A stretch of 64,000 nucleotides of DNA from Gammaproteobacteria bacterium MOLA455. GTDB taxonomy: Bacteria > Pseudomonadota > Gammaproteobacteria > Pseudomonadales > Porticoccaceae. The stretch spans positions 1,433,332 to 1,497,331 of the forward strand of contig AZIN01000001.1 of the NCBI GenBank assembly GCA_000511875.1, given 5' to 3'. A model generated the notes under the pieces. That model did no database searches and was not told where the DNA came from. It worked only from the letters and a program-made list of their open reading frames with translations. Positions 25,410-35,837 of the stretch are shown here, in pieces (position 1 is the stretch's first letter; the number at the start of each line of letters is the position of its first letter). The translations under genes were made by a program, and so were the position numbers.

Positions 25410-25832
25410 CTAAGCACCCCAAAACTTGCGCATCTCAACATAGAGAAATGAGGCGGTCCAGGTAATCAGCACCAATCCGGTTAGAGATTCAATGCCGGTG
25501 AGGTAGCGAATATCTCCCATCGGGGCAATATCCCCAAAACCCAGAGTGGTAAAGGTGGTGAAAGAAAAGTACAGGCAGTCCATCAAACTGCCAGAAAAAG
25601 CACCACTCAGTTCGCCCCAACCCTCAGCGTGGTGCATCAGATAATAGGCTACCGCAAACACCCATATCTCAATAACATGGGCAATCAGTGCGCCGAGAAC
25701 ACCGAGTACAATGCGAAAGCGATGACGTATCTTTAGCCGTGGCATCAGGTTGGTCAACTGAAAGAGAATCTCATAGTGAATCACCACTACAATGGCGACG
25801 ACGGTGCTGACAACTAATACAATTGTGATCAT
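25410..25832 (-). CDS. Two-helix potassium channel family protein
   Basis: The 140-residue protein begins with a hydrophobic helix (2-20), followed by two membrane helices around a pore loop. The filter reads FTTLGFGD, a known variant of TVGYGD. There is no RCK/NAD-binding domain. This fits the small bacterial ion-channel family (Ion_trans_2). It likely passes K+ across the inner membrane; gating is unknown. It stands alone between the dehydrogenase and the divergent RND gene. Confidence 0.85.
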   Translation of the reverse strand: MITIVLVVSTVVAIVVVIHYEILFQLTNLMPRLKIRHRFRIVLGVLGALIAHVIEIWVFAVAYYLMHHAEGWGELSGAFSGSLMDCLYFSFTTFTTLGFGDIAPMGDIRYLTGIESLTGLVLITWTASFLYVEMRKFWGA

Positions 25833-26039
25833 CTAACTTTATCCCCACCCTTAAATCTATTGCAGCAACTGTTTTGGTCTAGCTTAACTTTAGACCAGAG
25901 CAACGAGTCGCATGGTCGAGTAGCAACAGCATCGAGCCGTTACTCCAGCGAGTTAATCCCCGGCTACGCTATGATATTAGCCGCCAACATCGCATAATAC
26001 GCGGCATTTGAAGACCACTGCGCGGAGACTATAATAATC

Positions 26040-28643
26040 ATGTCTGCAACACTGCTTAATTTCTACCAAAAGACCGTACTGCGCCACCCTCTGGGCGCTA
26101 CTTTCGCTGTTCTGTTGCTGACTGTGGCCATGGCTTTTGGTCTGCCCAATTTTAAGCTTGATGCCTCGGCAGATTCCCTGACTCTGGAACATGATGACGA
26201 CCTGAATTATTTCCGCGAAGTGGTGCAGCGTTACGGCAGCGATAATTTTCTGATCCTGACCTTTTCGCCAAACGAGGGCGATCTGTTTGATCAAGAAAAC
26301 CTCTTACTGCTTTCATCCCTGCGTGACGAATTAGCCGCGATTGACGGTATCGAGAGCATGCTCTCACTGCTCGACGTGCCCCTGCTCTACAGTCCCAAGA
26401 TCGGCGTTGCCGACTTGAAAAATGAACTCAACACCCTGCTCTCTCCCGGCGTTGATCGCCAGTTGGCGCGCGAGGAATTTCTCAATAGCCCGATCTATAA
26501 AAACCTCATTCTAAGTGCCGATGGCCAGACCACCGGCATGCTCGCCACCCTTGAGCTGGACCAAAAATATCTCGATCTGGTGAGCGCGCGTGATGCTCTG
26601 CGCTTAATCAAATCCACACAGGGCCTAAGCGCTGCACAGCAACTTGAACTGGATCGCGTCAGCCTAGAATTTCTCGACTACCGCACCGCTAAGGCTGCGC
26701 AGTCGCACCAGCTGGTCGCCGATGTTCGCAACCTCATGAATGACTACCGTGACCGCGCCACGATTTTCCTCGGTGGTCCGGACATGATTACCGCGGATAT
26801 GGTCGACTTTATCAAAAGTGATTTGGCTACCTTTGGCATCGGTATTTTGATCTTTGTGATTGTCACTCTGGCAGTAATTTTCCGTCAGCTACGCTGGGTG
26901 ATTCTGCCTCTCAGCACCTGCGCTATCTGCCTGATTATTATTCTCGGCTTTTTGAGCTGGATCGACTGGCGCTTAACCGTTATCTCATCCAACTTTGTCG
27001 CGCTGTTGCTAATTATTACCCTGGCCCTGACCATGCATTTAATCGTGCGCTATCGGGAACTGCATCGAGATCTGCCAGATGCTAGCCAAGAACAGCTGGT
27101 TACCGCCACTGTCACCTCCATGGCCAAGCCCTGTCTCTACACAGTGCTCACCACTATGGTAGCTTTCCTCTCCTTGGTAGTGAGCAATATTCGGCCTGTA
27201 ATAGATTTTGGCTGGATGATGACCATGGGTATTTCACTGGCTCTGTTGATCGCCTTTATTATTATCCCCGCCGGCATGATGCTACTGGGCAAGGGCAAAA
27301 GTAGTGGCGGCACTGATAACTCCGCCGCTGTCACTGCGGTGTTTTCCAGCTTTACCGAACGTCATGGAGGCGCAGTTATACTGATTGCTCTGGGCCTAGG
27401 TGTTCTTTCAGTGATCGGCATTACCCGCCTGGAAGTGGAAAATCGCTTTATCGATTATTTCCGCAGCAACACCGAAATCTATCAGGGTATGGAAATCATC
27501 GATGCCTCTCTGGGCGGCACTACACCCATGGATATTATTCTGCAGGCACCAACCTTCGCCGAGCCAGAGCAGAACGATGCTTTTGATGCTGAATTTAGCG
27601 ACTACAGTGATGATGCCTTTGGCGACGACGCTTTCGCCAGTGCAGAAACAGCAACTGACGACTACGGCGATGACCCGTTTGGCGACGACGCCTTCGGTGG
27701 CGATGCATTCAGCACAGAAGCTGACAGCGGCGACAGCAACCAGCTTAAAGACACTTATTGGTTTACCTCAACCGGCTTGGCGGATCTGGCCAAGTTGCAG
27801 GCCTATATCGAATCTTTGCCCGAAGTAGGCAAAGTCAGCTCACTGGTGCAGATCTATGATGTGGCCAGCGACCTCAGCGGCCACAAGTTGAATGATTTTG
27901 AAATCGCCTTTATGCGCAAAAGCTTTGGCCCTGAAATCTACAACCAGATGGTCGCCCCCTATCTCATCGAAGATATAGACGAGACACGCATCCAGTTGCG
28001 CGCCATGGAAACCGAAGGCCTGCTGCGTCGCGCCGACCTGCTGGAAAAAATCCGCGACTATGCCGTCAATGAAGTGGGTATAGCCCCTGAAGACATTCGC
28101 TTCACTGGCCTGCTGGTGCTCTACAACAATATGCTTCAGAGCCTCTACAAATCCCAGATCCTCACTCTAGGCGCAGTCTTCGTCGGCATTATGCTGATGT
28201 TTTTAGTGCTGTTCCGCTCGGCAAAAATCTCCGTGATCGCTATAGTGCCGAACTTCTTAGCTGCGGGCATTGTCCTCGGCGGTATGGGCTGGACTGGTAT
28301 ACCACTGGATATGATGACCATTACCATCGCCGCCATTACCGTGGGCATTGGCGTCGACCATGCGATTCACTATATCACCAGATTTCAGCGCGAATTTAGC
28401 GTCGACGGCGACTATGTTGCCGCCATGCACAGAGCCCATGCCAGTATTGGTTTGGCGCTGTTTTACACCGCGATTACCATTATTGTCGGCTTTTCGATTC
28501 TTGCACTGTCGAACTTTATCCCCTCGATCTACTTTGGCCTGCTAACCGGTCTGGCAATGACCGCGGCGCTGCTTGGCTCAATGACCCTGCTGCCGAAACT
28601 GATATTGATTGTCAAACCGCTGGGTGCCGGACGCACTTCTTAA
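26040..28643 (+). CDS. RND-superfamily (MMPL-type) exporter with Asp/Phe-rich insert
   Basis: The 867-residue inner-membrane protein has the duplicated RND layout: one helix (17-35), a periplasmic loop, a five-helix bundle (about 265-420), another helix (~440-455), a second loop, then a final five-helix bundle (about 705-860). GIGVDHAIHYITR in the second half is a signature of the predicted-exporter RND class. No membrane-fusion or outer-membrane partner is adjacent. The odd part is residues ~508-562: repeats of GDDAF and DDPFGDDAF in an acidic, presumably flexible insert of the second periplasmic loop. Substrate is unknown; lipids or hydrophobic molecules are typical for this class. uup follows after 22 bp. 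Confidence 0.87.
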   Translation: MSATLLNFYQKTVLRHPLGATFAVLLLTVAMAFGLPNFKLDASADSLTLEHDDDLNYFREVVQRYGSDNFLILTFSPNEGDLFDQENLLLLSSLRDELAAIDGIESMLSLLDVPLLYSPKIGVADLKNELNTLLSPGVDRQLAREEFLNSPIYKNLILSADGQTTGMLATLELDQKYLDLVSARDALRLIKSTQGLSAAQQLELDRVSLEFLDYRTAKAAQSHQLVADVRNLMNDYRDRATIFLGGPDMITADMVDFIKSDLATFGIGILIFVIVTLAVIFRQLRWVILPLSTCAICLIIILGFLSWIDWRLTVISSNFVALLLIITLALTMHLIVRYRELHRDLPDASQEQLVTATVTSMAKPCLYTVLTTMVAFLSLVVSNIRPVIDFGWMMTMGISLALLIAFIIIPAGMMLLGKGKSSGGTDNSAAVTAVFSSFTERHGGAVILIALGLGVLSVIGITRLEVENRFIDYFRSNTEIYQGMEIIDASLGGTTPMDIILQAPTFAEPEQNDAFDAEFSDYSDDAFGDDAFASAETATDDYGDDPFGDDAFGGDAFSTEADSGDSNQLKDTYWFTSTGLADLAKLQAYIESLPEVGKVSSLVQIYDVASDLSGHKLNDFEIAFMRKSFGPEIYNQMVAPYLIEDIDETRIQLRAMETEGLLRRADLLEKIRDYAVNEVGIAPEDIRFTGLLVLYNNMLQSLYKSQILTLGAVFVGIMLMFLVLFRSAKISVIAIVPNFLAAGIVLGGMGWTGIPLDMMTITIAAITVGIGVDHAIHYITRFQREFSVDGDYVAAMHRAHASIGLALFYTAITIIVGFSILALSNFIPSIYFGLLTGLAMTAALLGSMTLLPKLILIVKPLGAGRTS

Positions 28644-28665
28644 AAATGGACTATTAAAAAACTCT

Positions 28666-30555
28666 ATGCCACTTGTCACACTGCAAGACATCTATCTCAG
28701 CTACGGTCAGCCGCCACTGATTGACCGTATCAACTTGGTTATCGAACCCGGTGAACGCATCTGCCTGATCGGCCGAAACGGCGCTGGCAAATCGACTTTG
28801 TTAAAAATCCTTACCGGTCAGGTAACTGCCGACGAAGGTGTGCTGAAGCGTGCCGCCGGGGTCAAAATTGCCCAGTTGGAACAATCGGTTCCCCACGACG
28901 CCACCGGCTCTGTCTTTGACGTGATCGCCGAAGGGCTCGGAGAAGAGGGCAAGCTCGCCGCCCGCTATCACCATCTGATCCTGCAGCTGGGTTCTAACCC
29001 CAGCGACAAGGTCATGAACGAACTGGAAGAGGTTCAGGCTGAACTAGAGCGCGTCGACGGCTGGGATATCAATCAGCGTGTCGAAGCCATAGTCACCACC
29101 ATGGAGCTCAATCCCGATGTCGATATCTCCAGCCTCTCCGGCGGTTACAAGCGCCGCGTACTGTTGGCCCGAGCACTGGTCTGCAAGCCCGACCTGCTGC
29201 TGCTCGATGAACCGACCAACCATCTGGATATCGACGCCATTCAATGGGTCGAGGCATTCTTGCTGAAGTGGGAGGGGGCGCTGTTATTTATCAGTCACGA
29301 CCGTCGCTTTATGGACAACCTGGCCACCCGCTTTGTAGAAATTGATCGCGGCCAGTTGGCAGAATTCAACTGTAACTACGCCACTTATATTCAGCGTAAA
29401 AAAGACATGCTCGAAACTGAAGATCGCCACAATGCACTATTCGACAAGCGTCTCTCTCAAGAAGAAGTGTGGATTCGCCAGGGCATTAAAGCCCGCCGCA
29501 CCCGCAACGAAGGCCGAGTTCGCGCCTTGGAAGCCTTGCGCGTCGAGCACGCGGCCCGCCGCAAGCAGGTGGGCACCGCCAAGATGGATATTCAGCAGGC
29601 GGACAAATCCGGCAAGATTGTTGCCGAAGCCAACGATATCAGCTTTGCCTTTGATGACGGCAATGCCGTGGTTAAATCCTTCTCCACACTGATTCAGCGC
29701 GGCGATAAAGTCGGCCTGATCGGGCGCAATGGTGTCGGCAAGACCACCTTGTTGAAGCTATTACTGGGCCAATTAGAGCCCCAGCAGGGCAAGATCAAAA
29801 CCGGCACCAACCTCAATATCGCTTACTTTGATCAATATCGTGCAGCCCTAGATGAGACTAAAACAGTTCAGGACAATGTCTCCGGTGGCCGCGATATGCT
29901 TGAAGTTGGTGGCAAATCGCGACACGTTATCAGCTATTTGCAGGATTTTCTCTTTAGCCCGGACCGCTGCCGGCAGCCCGTTAGTGCCCTTTCCGGCGGT
30001 GAGCGCAACCGGCTGCTACTGGCCAAACTGTTCACCCGACCCTCGAATATTCTGGTACTCGATGAGCCCACCAACGATCTGGACATAGACACGCTGGATC
30101 TGTTGGAAGAATTACTCATCGACTACAAGGGCACGGTGCTGCTAGTGAGTCACGATCGCTCTTTCTTGAACAATGTAGTAACCAGCACATTGGTCTTTGA
30201 AGGCAACGCGGTGATCAACCAATATATCGGTGGCTACGATGATTGGCTGCGCCAGCGCAAAGCCGAGCAGCCACCCAGCACAGGAAAACCCTCCGCAGCA
30301 GCAACCAAAGCCTCAAGCAAATCCGATGCTCCGGTAAAGAAGCGCTCCTATAAAGTACAGCGAGAGCTGGACAAGCTGCCAGCGGAAATAGAACGCCTGG
30401 AAACTGACATTGCGGCCATTTCTGAGCAAATGAATCAGCCCGACTTCTACCAAGCCGAGCGTTCAGTGACTGCCGCTATTGAAAAGAACCTCGCCACGGT
30501 GCAAGAGCAGCTCAATTACTGCTACCAGCGCTGGGAAGAACTAGAAACTGAATAG
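28666..30555 (+). CDS. uup: ABC-F ATPase Uup
   Basis: The 629-residue soluble protein has two ABC cassettes. The first has Walker A GRNGAGKST and signature LSGGYKRR; the second has GRNGVGKTT and LSGGERNR; both have LLDEPTN-type Walker B motifs. Between them is the ABC-F linker (KARRTRNEGRVRALE), and the C-terminus is a coiled coil (about 555-629) as in Uup. ABC-F proteins bind the ribosomal E site; Uup affects translation and precise transposon excision. ATG 28666 begins the conserved PLVTLQDIYLSYG. No membrane domain is present, so it is not a transporter. Confidence 0.94.
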   Translation: MPLVTLQDIYLSYGQPPLIDRINLVIEPGERICLIGRNGAGKSTLLKILTGQVTADEGVLKRAAGVKIAQLEQSVPHDATGSVFDVIAEGLGEEGKLAARYHHLILQLGSNPSDKVMNELEEVQAELERVDGWDINQRVEAIVTTMELNPDVDISSLSGGYKRRVLLARALVCKPDLLLLDEPTNHLDIDAIQWVEAFLLKWEGALLFISHDRRFMDNLATRFVEIDRGQLAEFNCNYATYIQRKKDMLETEDRHNALFDKRLSQEEVWIRQGIKARRTRNEGRVRALEALRVEHAARRKQVGTAKMDIQQADKSGKIVAEANDISFAFDDGNAVVKSFSTLIQRGDKVGLIGRNGVGKTTLLKLLLGQLEPQQGKIKTGTNLNIAYFDQYRAALDETKTVQDNVSGGRDMLEVGGKSRHVISYLQDFLFSPDRCRQPVSALSGGERNRLLLAKLFTRPSNILVLDEPTNDLDIDTLDLLEELLIDYKGTVLLVSHDRSFLNNVVTSTLVFEGNAVINQYIGGYDDWLRQRKAEQPPSTGKPSAAATKASSKSDAPVKKRSYKVQRELDKLPAEIERLETDIAAISEQMNQPDFYQAERSVTAAIEKNLATVQEQLNYCYQRWEELETE

Positions 30556-30597
30556 ACTGAATAGCCAAATAAAGAGCAGAATAACCTGCGGATGTTC

Positions 30598-30626
30598 CCG
30601 CGCGAGCATAGTCAAACGCCGCGCGG
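30598..30626 (+). terminator. Weak GC stem-loop after uup
   Basis: CCGCGCG, 15-base loop, CGCGCGG, 42 bp after the uup stop, followed by GAGCTTTAAAATC. There is no real T tract, so it is a possible Rho-assisted terminator or an mRNA-stabilising hairpin. Confidence 0.35.
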
Positions 30627-30700
30627 AGCTTTAAAATCATCCGAGAGTCTGCCTATAAACTCTATAGATAACCCTAAAAGACACCTAGAAGACAGAGCCC

Positions 30701-32248
30701 ATGACTGAACAGCGCAAACCCTTAATACTTCTGATTCTCGACGGCTTCGGCTACAGTGATATCACCACCCACAACGCCATCAGCAACGCCGACGCACCGG
30801 TCTGGCAGGCACTGTGGCAACAACGCCCCAAGACATTGATCCATACATCCGGCATGGAAGTGGGTCTGCCAGAGGGCCAGATGGGCAATTCAGAAGTAGG
30901 GCACATGACTTTGGGTGCTGGACGGGTGGTTTACCAAAACTTCACTCGCATCAACAAAGCCATTATTGACGGTGACTTTTTCACCAACCCGGTTTACTGC
31001 GACGCCATAGACAACGCTCAGAGCACGGGCAAGGCCGTACACATCATGGGCCTGCTTTCTCCAGGCGGCGTTCACAGCCATGAAGACCATATCAACGCCA
31101 TGCTAGAAATGGCCGCCCAGCGCGGTGCCGAAAAAATCTATCTCCACGCCTTTCTCGATGGCCGCGACTGCCCACCGCGCAGTGCCAAATCCTCCCTAGA
31201 GAAAACCCAGGCACTGATCGAAAAACTCGGTGTTGGCAGAATTGCCTCAGTCTGTGGACGTTTCTTCGCCCTCGACCGCGACAGCCGCTGGGACCGAGTC
31301 GCCGAAGCCTACAATCTAGTCACCGCCGGTCATGCAAACTACAGCGCCAGGGATGCAGTCACCGCTCTCAGCGACGCCTATGCCCGCGATGAAAACGACG
31401 AATTTGTCCATGCCACCACCATCTGTGGGGAAGGCCAAGTGCCAGTAACCATGGAAGATGGCGACGCCGTGATCTTTATGAACTTCCGTCCCGATCGCGC
31501 CCGTGAGATCGCCCACGCCCTCACCAACAACGATTTCGACGACTTTGAACGTGCGGCCACGCCTCAGCTATCGACCTTCGTTCAGACCACCGAATATCAA
31601 GACAACCTTGATGCTCCCTGTGCCTTCCCGCCGATCCCACTGGTTAATTCCATGGGCGACTACTTGGCACAGCAAGGCAAGCGCCAACTCAGGATCGCCG
31701 AGACAGAAAAATACGCCCACGTGACCTTCTTTTTCAGCGGTGGCCGTGAGTCACTCTACGATCTTGAAGAACGCATATTGGTGCCTTCACCCAATATCGC
31801 CACCTACGACAATAAGCCAGAAATGAGCGCCCCCGAAGTTACCGAGAAACTGGTCGAAGCCATTGGCTCCGGCAAGTTTGATACTATTATTTGTAACTAC
31901 GCCAACTGCGATCAGGTAGGCCACACCGGCAACTTCGAAGCCTCAATCAAGGCCGTTGAAGCCATAGACCACAGCCTGGCTCAGGTTATAGCTGCAGCAG
32001 AAAAAGTCGGTGGTGAAATCTTGATCACCGCTGACCACGGTAATGTCGAAGAAATGTACGACGACGCCAACCAGCAACCCCATACTCAGCACACCACACT
32101 ACCTGTCCCGCTGGTTTATGTTGGTGAGCGCTCGCTGAGCTTGGACAGCAACGGATCTCTCGCAGATATAGCGCCGACCATGCTGGCGCTGATGGATCTG
32201 CCACAGCCCATCGAGATGACGGGTCGTTCATTGATCCTTAACACTTAA
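30701..32248 (+). CDS. gpmI: 2,3-bisphosphoglycerate-independent phosphoglycerate mutase
   Basis: At 515 residues it matches E. coli GpmI/GpmM length. Metal and catalytic motifs are LILDGFGY (Asp14), [12 protein letters not shown] with phospho-Ser64, [17 protein letters not shown] and the C-terminal [11 protein letters not shown] and THT-like QHTTLPVP. It converts 3- to 2-phosphoglycerate with two Mn ions, without the 2,3-bisphosphate cofactor. envC follows after 27 bp, the same pairing as in E. coli. Confidence 0.97.
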   Translation: MTEQRKPLILLILDGFGYSDITTHNAISNADAPVWQALWQQRPKTLIHTSGMEVGLPEGQMGNSEVGHMTLGAGRVVYQNFTRINKAIIDGDFFTNPVYCDAIDNAQSTGKAVHIMGLLSPGGVHSHEDHINAMLEMAAQRGAEKIYLHAFLDGRDCPPRSAKSSLEKTQALIEKLGVGRIASVCGRFFALDRDSRWDRVAEAYNLVTAGHANYSARDAVTALSDAYARDENDEFVHATTICGEGQVPVTMEDGDAVIFMNFRPDRAREIAHALTNNDFDDFERAATPQLSTFVQTTEYQDNLDAPCAFPPIPLVNSMGDYLAQQGKRQLRIAETEKYAHVTFFFSGGRESLYDLEERILVPSPNIATYDNKPEMSAPEVTEKLVEAIGSGKFDTIICNYANCDQVGHTGNFEASIKAVEAIDHSLAQVIAAAEKVGGEILITADHGNVEEMYDDANQQPHTQHTTLPVPLVYVGERSLSLDSNGSLADIAPTMLALMDLPQPIEMTGRSLILNT

Positions 32249-32275
32249 TCACGAGCCATAGATGAAAGGCATTCG

Positions 32276-33427
32276 ATGAAACTCTCCTCGGCAATCATCA
32301 ACACAGTTCTCAGCTGTGCTCTGTGTCTATTGCCCCTTCAGGCAATCGCTGCCGAGGACGAGAGAGCCAAGCTGGCAGCGCTAAAGAATGCCATTAGCAG
32401 CCTTGAAAAACAGCTCAATGAACGCGACAGAGATAAGAGCAAATTAGCCGCCGAGCTGAAAAAGAACGAAATCGCCGCCTCCACTAGCAGCAAGAAAATC
32501 CGCCTACTGAATAGCAAAATAGAGTCTCGCAACGCCAAACTAGCCGATCTCGGCAAACAGCAGGCTGAATTAAAAGCTGGCATCCAAAAACAACATGTCG
32601 CCGTCAGCGAACAGCTCGCCGCCGCCTATAAAATGGGTGTTCAAGAACCAATCAAATTACTGCTCAATCAGGAAGATCCCCAGCAACTAGCCCGCCTGCT
32701 CAAGTACTACAACTACGTGGTCGACGCCCGCAATGAGAAAATTGCCCACTATATGGGCGACGTAGAACAGCTTTCGACAGTGCGAAATCAGCTCAGCGAA
32801 GAGAGGCGCTTACTGAATAGCGCCAAGGTAGAATTAGAAAAAGATCGGCAAGAACTGTTGGCCAATAACAAGCGTCGCCAAAGCACCTTAAAACAGCTTA
32901 ACGCTTCTCTCCAAAGCGACAAATCCAAACTGGATAAACTGCTCAAACAACGTACTGCCCTCGAAGAGCTGTTAAAAGATGTTCGCAGTGTAGTCAAGAG
33001 AATGCCCCTAAAAACCCCTCCAGGAGGTCAGAGTTTCGTTTCACAAAAAGGTCAGCTGCGCTGGCCTCTTAAAGGCAAGGTGGCACACAGCTTCGGCAGT
33101 AAACGCAGTGGCTCACTGCGCTGGGATGGCTGGTTGATCGGCGCTAAAATTGGCGAGCCCGTGACCGCTGTCCACGACGGACAAGTGATCTTTTCCAACT
33201 ATATGCGCGGATTTGGGCTATTAATTATTCTCAATCACGGCGACGGCTATATGAGCCTCTACGCCCACAATGAAGAATTACTAAAAGACACCGGTGACTG
33301 GGTATTGAGTAACGAAACCATCTCCCGCGCTGGCGATACCGGAGGCTTGAACAAGCCAGCCCTATATTTTGAAATACGCAAAAAAGGCCAGCCCGCCGAT
33401 CCAAAAATATGGCTCGGTAAACGCTAA
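32276..33427 (+). CDS. envC: Murein hydrolase activator EnvC
   Basis: The 383-residue periplasmic protein has a signal peptide (cleavage near AIAAED, residue 25), two long coiled-coil blocks (about 28-115 and 160-235), and a LytM domain (about 260-380). The LytM domain is degenerate, as in EnvC: the first metal positions read LRWDGWLIGA, and only YAHN remains of the last HxH. It therefore activates amidases (AmiA/AmiB type) at the septum instead of cutting peptidoglycan itself. The gpmI-envC-ctpA order supports the call. Confidence 0.94.
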   Translation: MKLSSAIINTVLSCALCLLPLQAIAAEDERAKLAALKNAISSLEKQLNERDRDKSKLAAELKKNEIAASTSSKKIRLLNSKIESRNAKLADLGKQQAELKAGIQKQHVAVSEQLAAAYKMGVQEPIKLLLNQEDPQQLARLLKYYNYVVDARNEKIAHYMGDVEQLSTVRNQLSEERRLLNSAKVELEKDRQELLANNKRRQSTLKQLNASLQSDKSKLDKLLKQRTALEELLKDVRSVVKRMPLKTPPGGQSFVSQKGQLRWPLKGKVAHSFGSKRSGSLRWDGWLIGAKIGEPVTAVHDGQVIFSNYMRGFGLLIILNHGDGYMSLYAHNEELLKDTGDWVLSNETISRAGDTGGLNKPALYFEIRKKGQPADPKIWLGKR

Positions 33428-33534
33428 ATACAACTAGCTCTTAGCTAAGTCGCGACCCACTCGCAGCTCACTTGCAACTATATTAAAAACTGTGACAAAG
33501 CAGCATCTCAAGCCGCCATTAGGACAGATAATCT

Positions 33535-34857
33535 ATGTACAAAAAGAGCCTCATCACCACCCTAGCAGCAGCGCTGATTAGCGCACTGCCTATAGCAGCG
33601 GCCAATGCAGAAACAGAAGTCGGAACAACCGACCAGCAAGCTAATCAAGAAGAGCGCCTGCCTCTTCGTGAGCTGCGCCTGTTTACCCAAGTCTTTGAAC
33701 AGATTCGCCGCGGCTATGTAGAAGAGGTCGCCGACACCGAACTTCTCGAAAACGCCATCGCCGGACTATTACTCGAACTCGACCCCCACTCTGTCTATCT
33801 AAACCAAACCGACTATGAACAACTTCAGGAAAGCGCCACCGGTGAATACGGCGGCCTAGGCCTGCGAGTAGGCTCCGAGCGCGGCATGATAAAAGTCATA
33901 GCCCCAATCGACGACAGCCCAGCCGCCGAAGCCGGTATCGAAGCCGGTGACTTTATCGTCGAAGTAGACGGCACTCCAGTACGCGGTATGGCAGTTCAAA
34001 AAGCCATAGACAAACTGCGTGGCGAAAAGGGCACCAGCATCAAGCTAACAGTATTCCGTGAAGGCGAAGACGGTCCCCTGGACATCACAGTGGTTCGCGG
34101 CACCATCCAGCTTAGCTCAGTACGCAGCCGCATCATTGAACCCGGCTATGGCTACGTTCGCGTCTCACAATTCCAAGTCAGCTCTGGCAAAGACTTCAAA
34201 AAGGAGCTGCTCTCACTCAAAGAGAAAGAACCCGCTCTAAAAGGCCTCATCATAGACTTGCGCAACAATCCCGGCGGACTTGTGCCAGCCTCAGTTGAAA
34301 TCGCCGACGCCGTCCTCGACGGGGGCACCGTTGTCTACACCGAAGGCCGCCTCCCCAGCGCCAATATCAGCTTCGACGCCAAAAGTGGTGACTTACTTGA
34401 AGGTACCCCCATAGTTGTACTCATAAACGGCGGCAGCGCCTCCGCCTCAGAGATCGTTGCTGGAGCGCTGCAAGACCATCGGCGCGCAGCCATTATTGGC
34501 ACCCAGAGCTTTGGAAAAGGCTCAGTGCAAACCGTCATTCCCCTGGGCGATGGCCGCGCCGTCAAACTGACTACCGCACGCTACTTCACACCCAATGGTC
34601 GATCTATTCAGGCTGAGGGAGTGGTGCCGGATATTATTGTTGAGCCTGCTGAGATTCGTTTGTACAAGAACCGCACGCAAGTGCGCGAAGTCGATCTTGA
34701 AGGGCACTTAGAAAAGGCTAGTGGTAAAAAGAAGAAAGCCAAAGATCGCGATGAAGATATCACCGACGATAATCAGCTTTATGAAGCACTGAATGTTTTG
34801 AAGGGTTTTCAGCTACTGACGAAGCAGGTTTCAAGCGAACCTAAAGCCCAAGATTAG
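33535..34857 (+). CDS. ctpA: C-terminal processing peptidase CtpA (S41 family)
   Basis: The 440-residue protein has a signal peptide (cleavage near AANAET, ~26), a PDZ domain (about 100-185, YGGLGLRVGSERGMIKV) and the S41 protease core. The Ser-Lys dyad is Ser303 in GGSASASEI and Lys328 in SFGKGS, 25 residues apart as in Prc/CtpA. It degrades periplasmic proteins, including peptidoglycan hydrolases in Pseudomonas. The tail is Lys/Asp-rich. It follows envC by 107 bp. Confidence 0.95.
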   Translation: MYKKSLITTLAAALISALPIAAANAETEVGTTDQQANQEERLPLRELRLFTQVFEQIRRGYVEEVADTELLENAIAGLLLELDPHSVYLNQTDYEQLQESATGEYGGLGLRVGSERGMIKVIAPIDDSPAAEAGIEAGDFIVEVDGTPVRGMAVQKAIDKLRGEKGTSIKLTVFREGEDGPLDITVVRGTIQLSSVRSRIIEPGYGYVRVSQFQVSSGKDFKKELLSLKEKEPALKGLIIDLRNNPGGLVPASVEIADAVLDGGTVVYTEGRLPSANISFDAKSGDLLEGTPIVVLINGGSASASEIVAGALQDHRRAAIIGTQSFGKGSVQTVIPLGDGRAVKLTTARYFTPNGRSIQAEGVVPDIIVEPAEIRLYKNRTQVREVDLEGHLEKASGKKKKAKDRDEDITDDNQLYEALNVLKGFQLLTKQVSSEPKAQD

Positions 34858-34973
34858 ACACAGGTTTAGGTTTAGAGTCAGCGATGTTGGCTTTGCGCCT
34901 ATTTAAAAACGCGCCAACAACGCTACAGCAGACTCCACAGAAAGCAGCAACAGACTCGTAATAAAGCCCCGCC

Positions 34974-35783
34974 CTATGCCTGCTGATGCAAATGCACATC
35001 TCGCTGAGGGAAGGGAATCGAAATACCATTGGCATCCAGTGCTTTCTTGGCGGCTTCGGTAAGATCGAAATACACCGGCCAATAGTCACTACTTTTAACC
35101 CAGGGACGGCAGACAAAGTTGACACTGCTATCGGCCAGTTCAACCACGGCAATAACCGACTCTGGATTCTCTAGTACACGTGAATCTGCTGCGAGCACGC
35201 CTTCGAGAACTTTACGTGCTGCGTCTATATCATCCTGATAGCCAATGCCAAATACTAGGTCCACACGACGGGTGTCATTGGCGGAGTAGTTGACGATGTT
35301 GTCGCCAATAATTCGACCGTTGGGGACTATGACTTTTTTATTGTCTGGGGTGAACAGCACAGTGGTGAAGATTTGGATGCTTTGAATCACGCCTGAGGTG
35401 CCGGCGGTTTCAACGAAGTCGCCGACCTTGAAGGGGCGGAAAATTAGCAGCAGTACACCGGCTGCGAAGTTCGATAGGGATCCCTGAAGGGCTAAGCCTA
35501 CGGCAAGACCGGCAGCACCGACTATGGCGACGAAGGAGGCGGTTTGGATGCCCAGTTGGCCGAGGGCGGCAATACAGACAAAGATCAGCAGGGCGTAATA
35601 CACCAGGCTACCAGCAAAGTGTCTGATGGCCGGGTCTACGGCGTTTTTCTCCATGAGTTTTTCCAGTACGACCGAGAGTCGTTTGACGACCCATTTACCG
35701 ACAATAAAGATCACCAGTGCCATTAGCACTTTGATGCCATACTGGACTGTTAGCGCCTGCATAAACTCTACTTTGTCTTCCAT
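34974..35783 (-). CDS. mscS: Small-conductance mechanosensitive channel (MscS family)
   Basis: The 269-residue protein has three N-terminal helices (about 15-35, 57-80, 84-105), the third being the pore helix rich in Gly/Ala (FVAIVGAAGLAVGLALQGSLSNFAAG), then the MscS beta domain (FKVGDFVETAGTSGVIQSI) and the cytosolic vestibule. Length and layout match E. coli MscS (286). It opens under membrane tension on hypo-osmotic shock. GGGAG lies about nine bases before ATG 35783. It converges on ctpA and is followed upstream by parC on the same strand. Confidence 0.93.
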   Translation of the reverse strand: MEDKVEFMQALTVQYGIKVLMALVIFIVGKWVVKRLSVVLEKLMEKNAVDPAIRHFAGSLVYYALLIFVCIAALGQLGIQTASFVAIVGAAGLAVGLALQGSLSNFAAGVLLLIFRPFKVGDFVETAGTSGVIQSIQIFTTVLFTPDNKKVIVPNGRIIGDNIVNYSANDTRRVDLVFGIGYQDDIDAARKVLEGVLAADSRVLENPESVIAVVELADSSVNFVCRPWVKSSDYWPVYFDLTEAAKKALDANGISIPFPQRDVHLHQQA

Positions 35784-35837
35784 AATAATATTCTCCCTGC
35801 CCCGCTAGGGGTCGTTAAGTGGCGCCCTAAGGCACCG

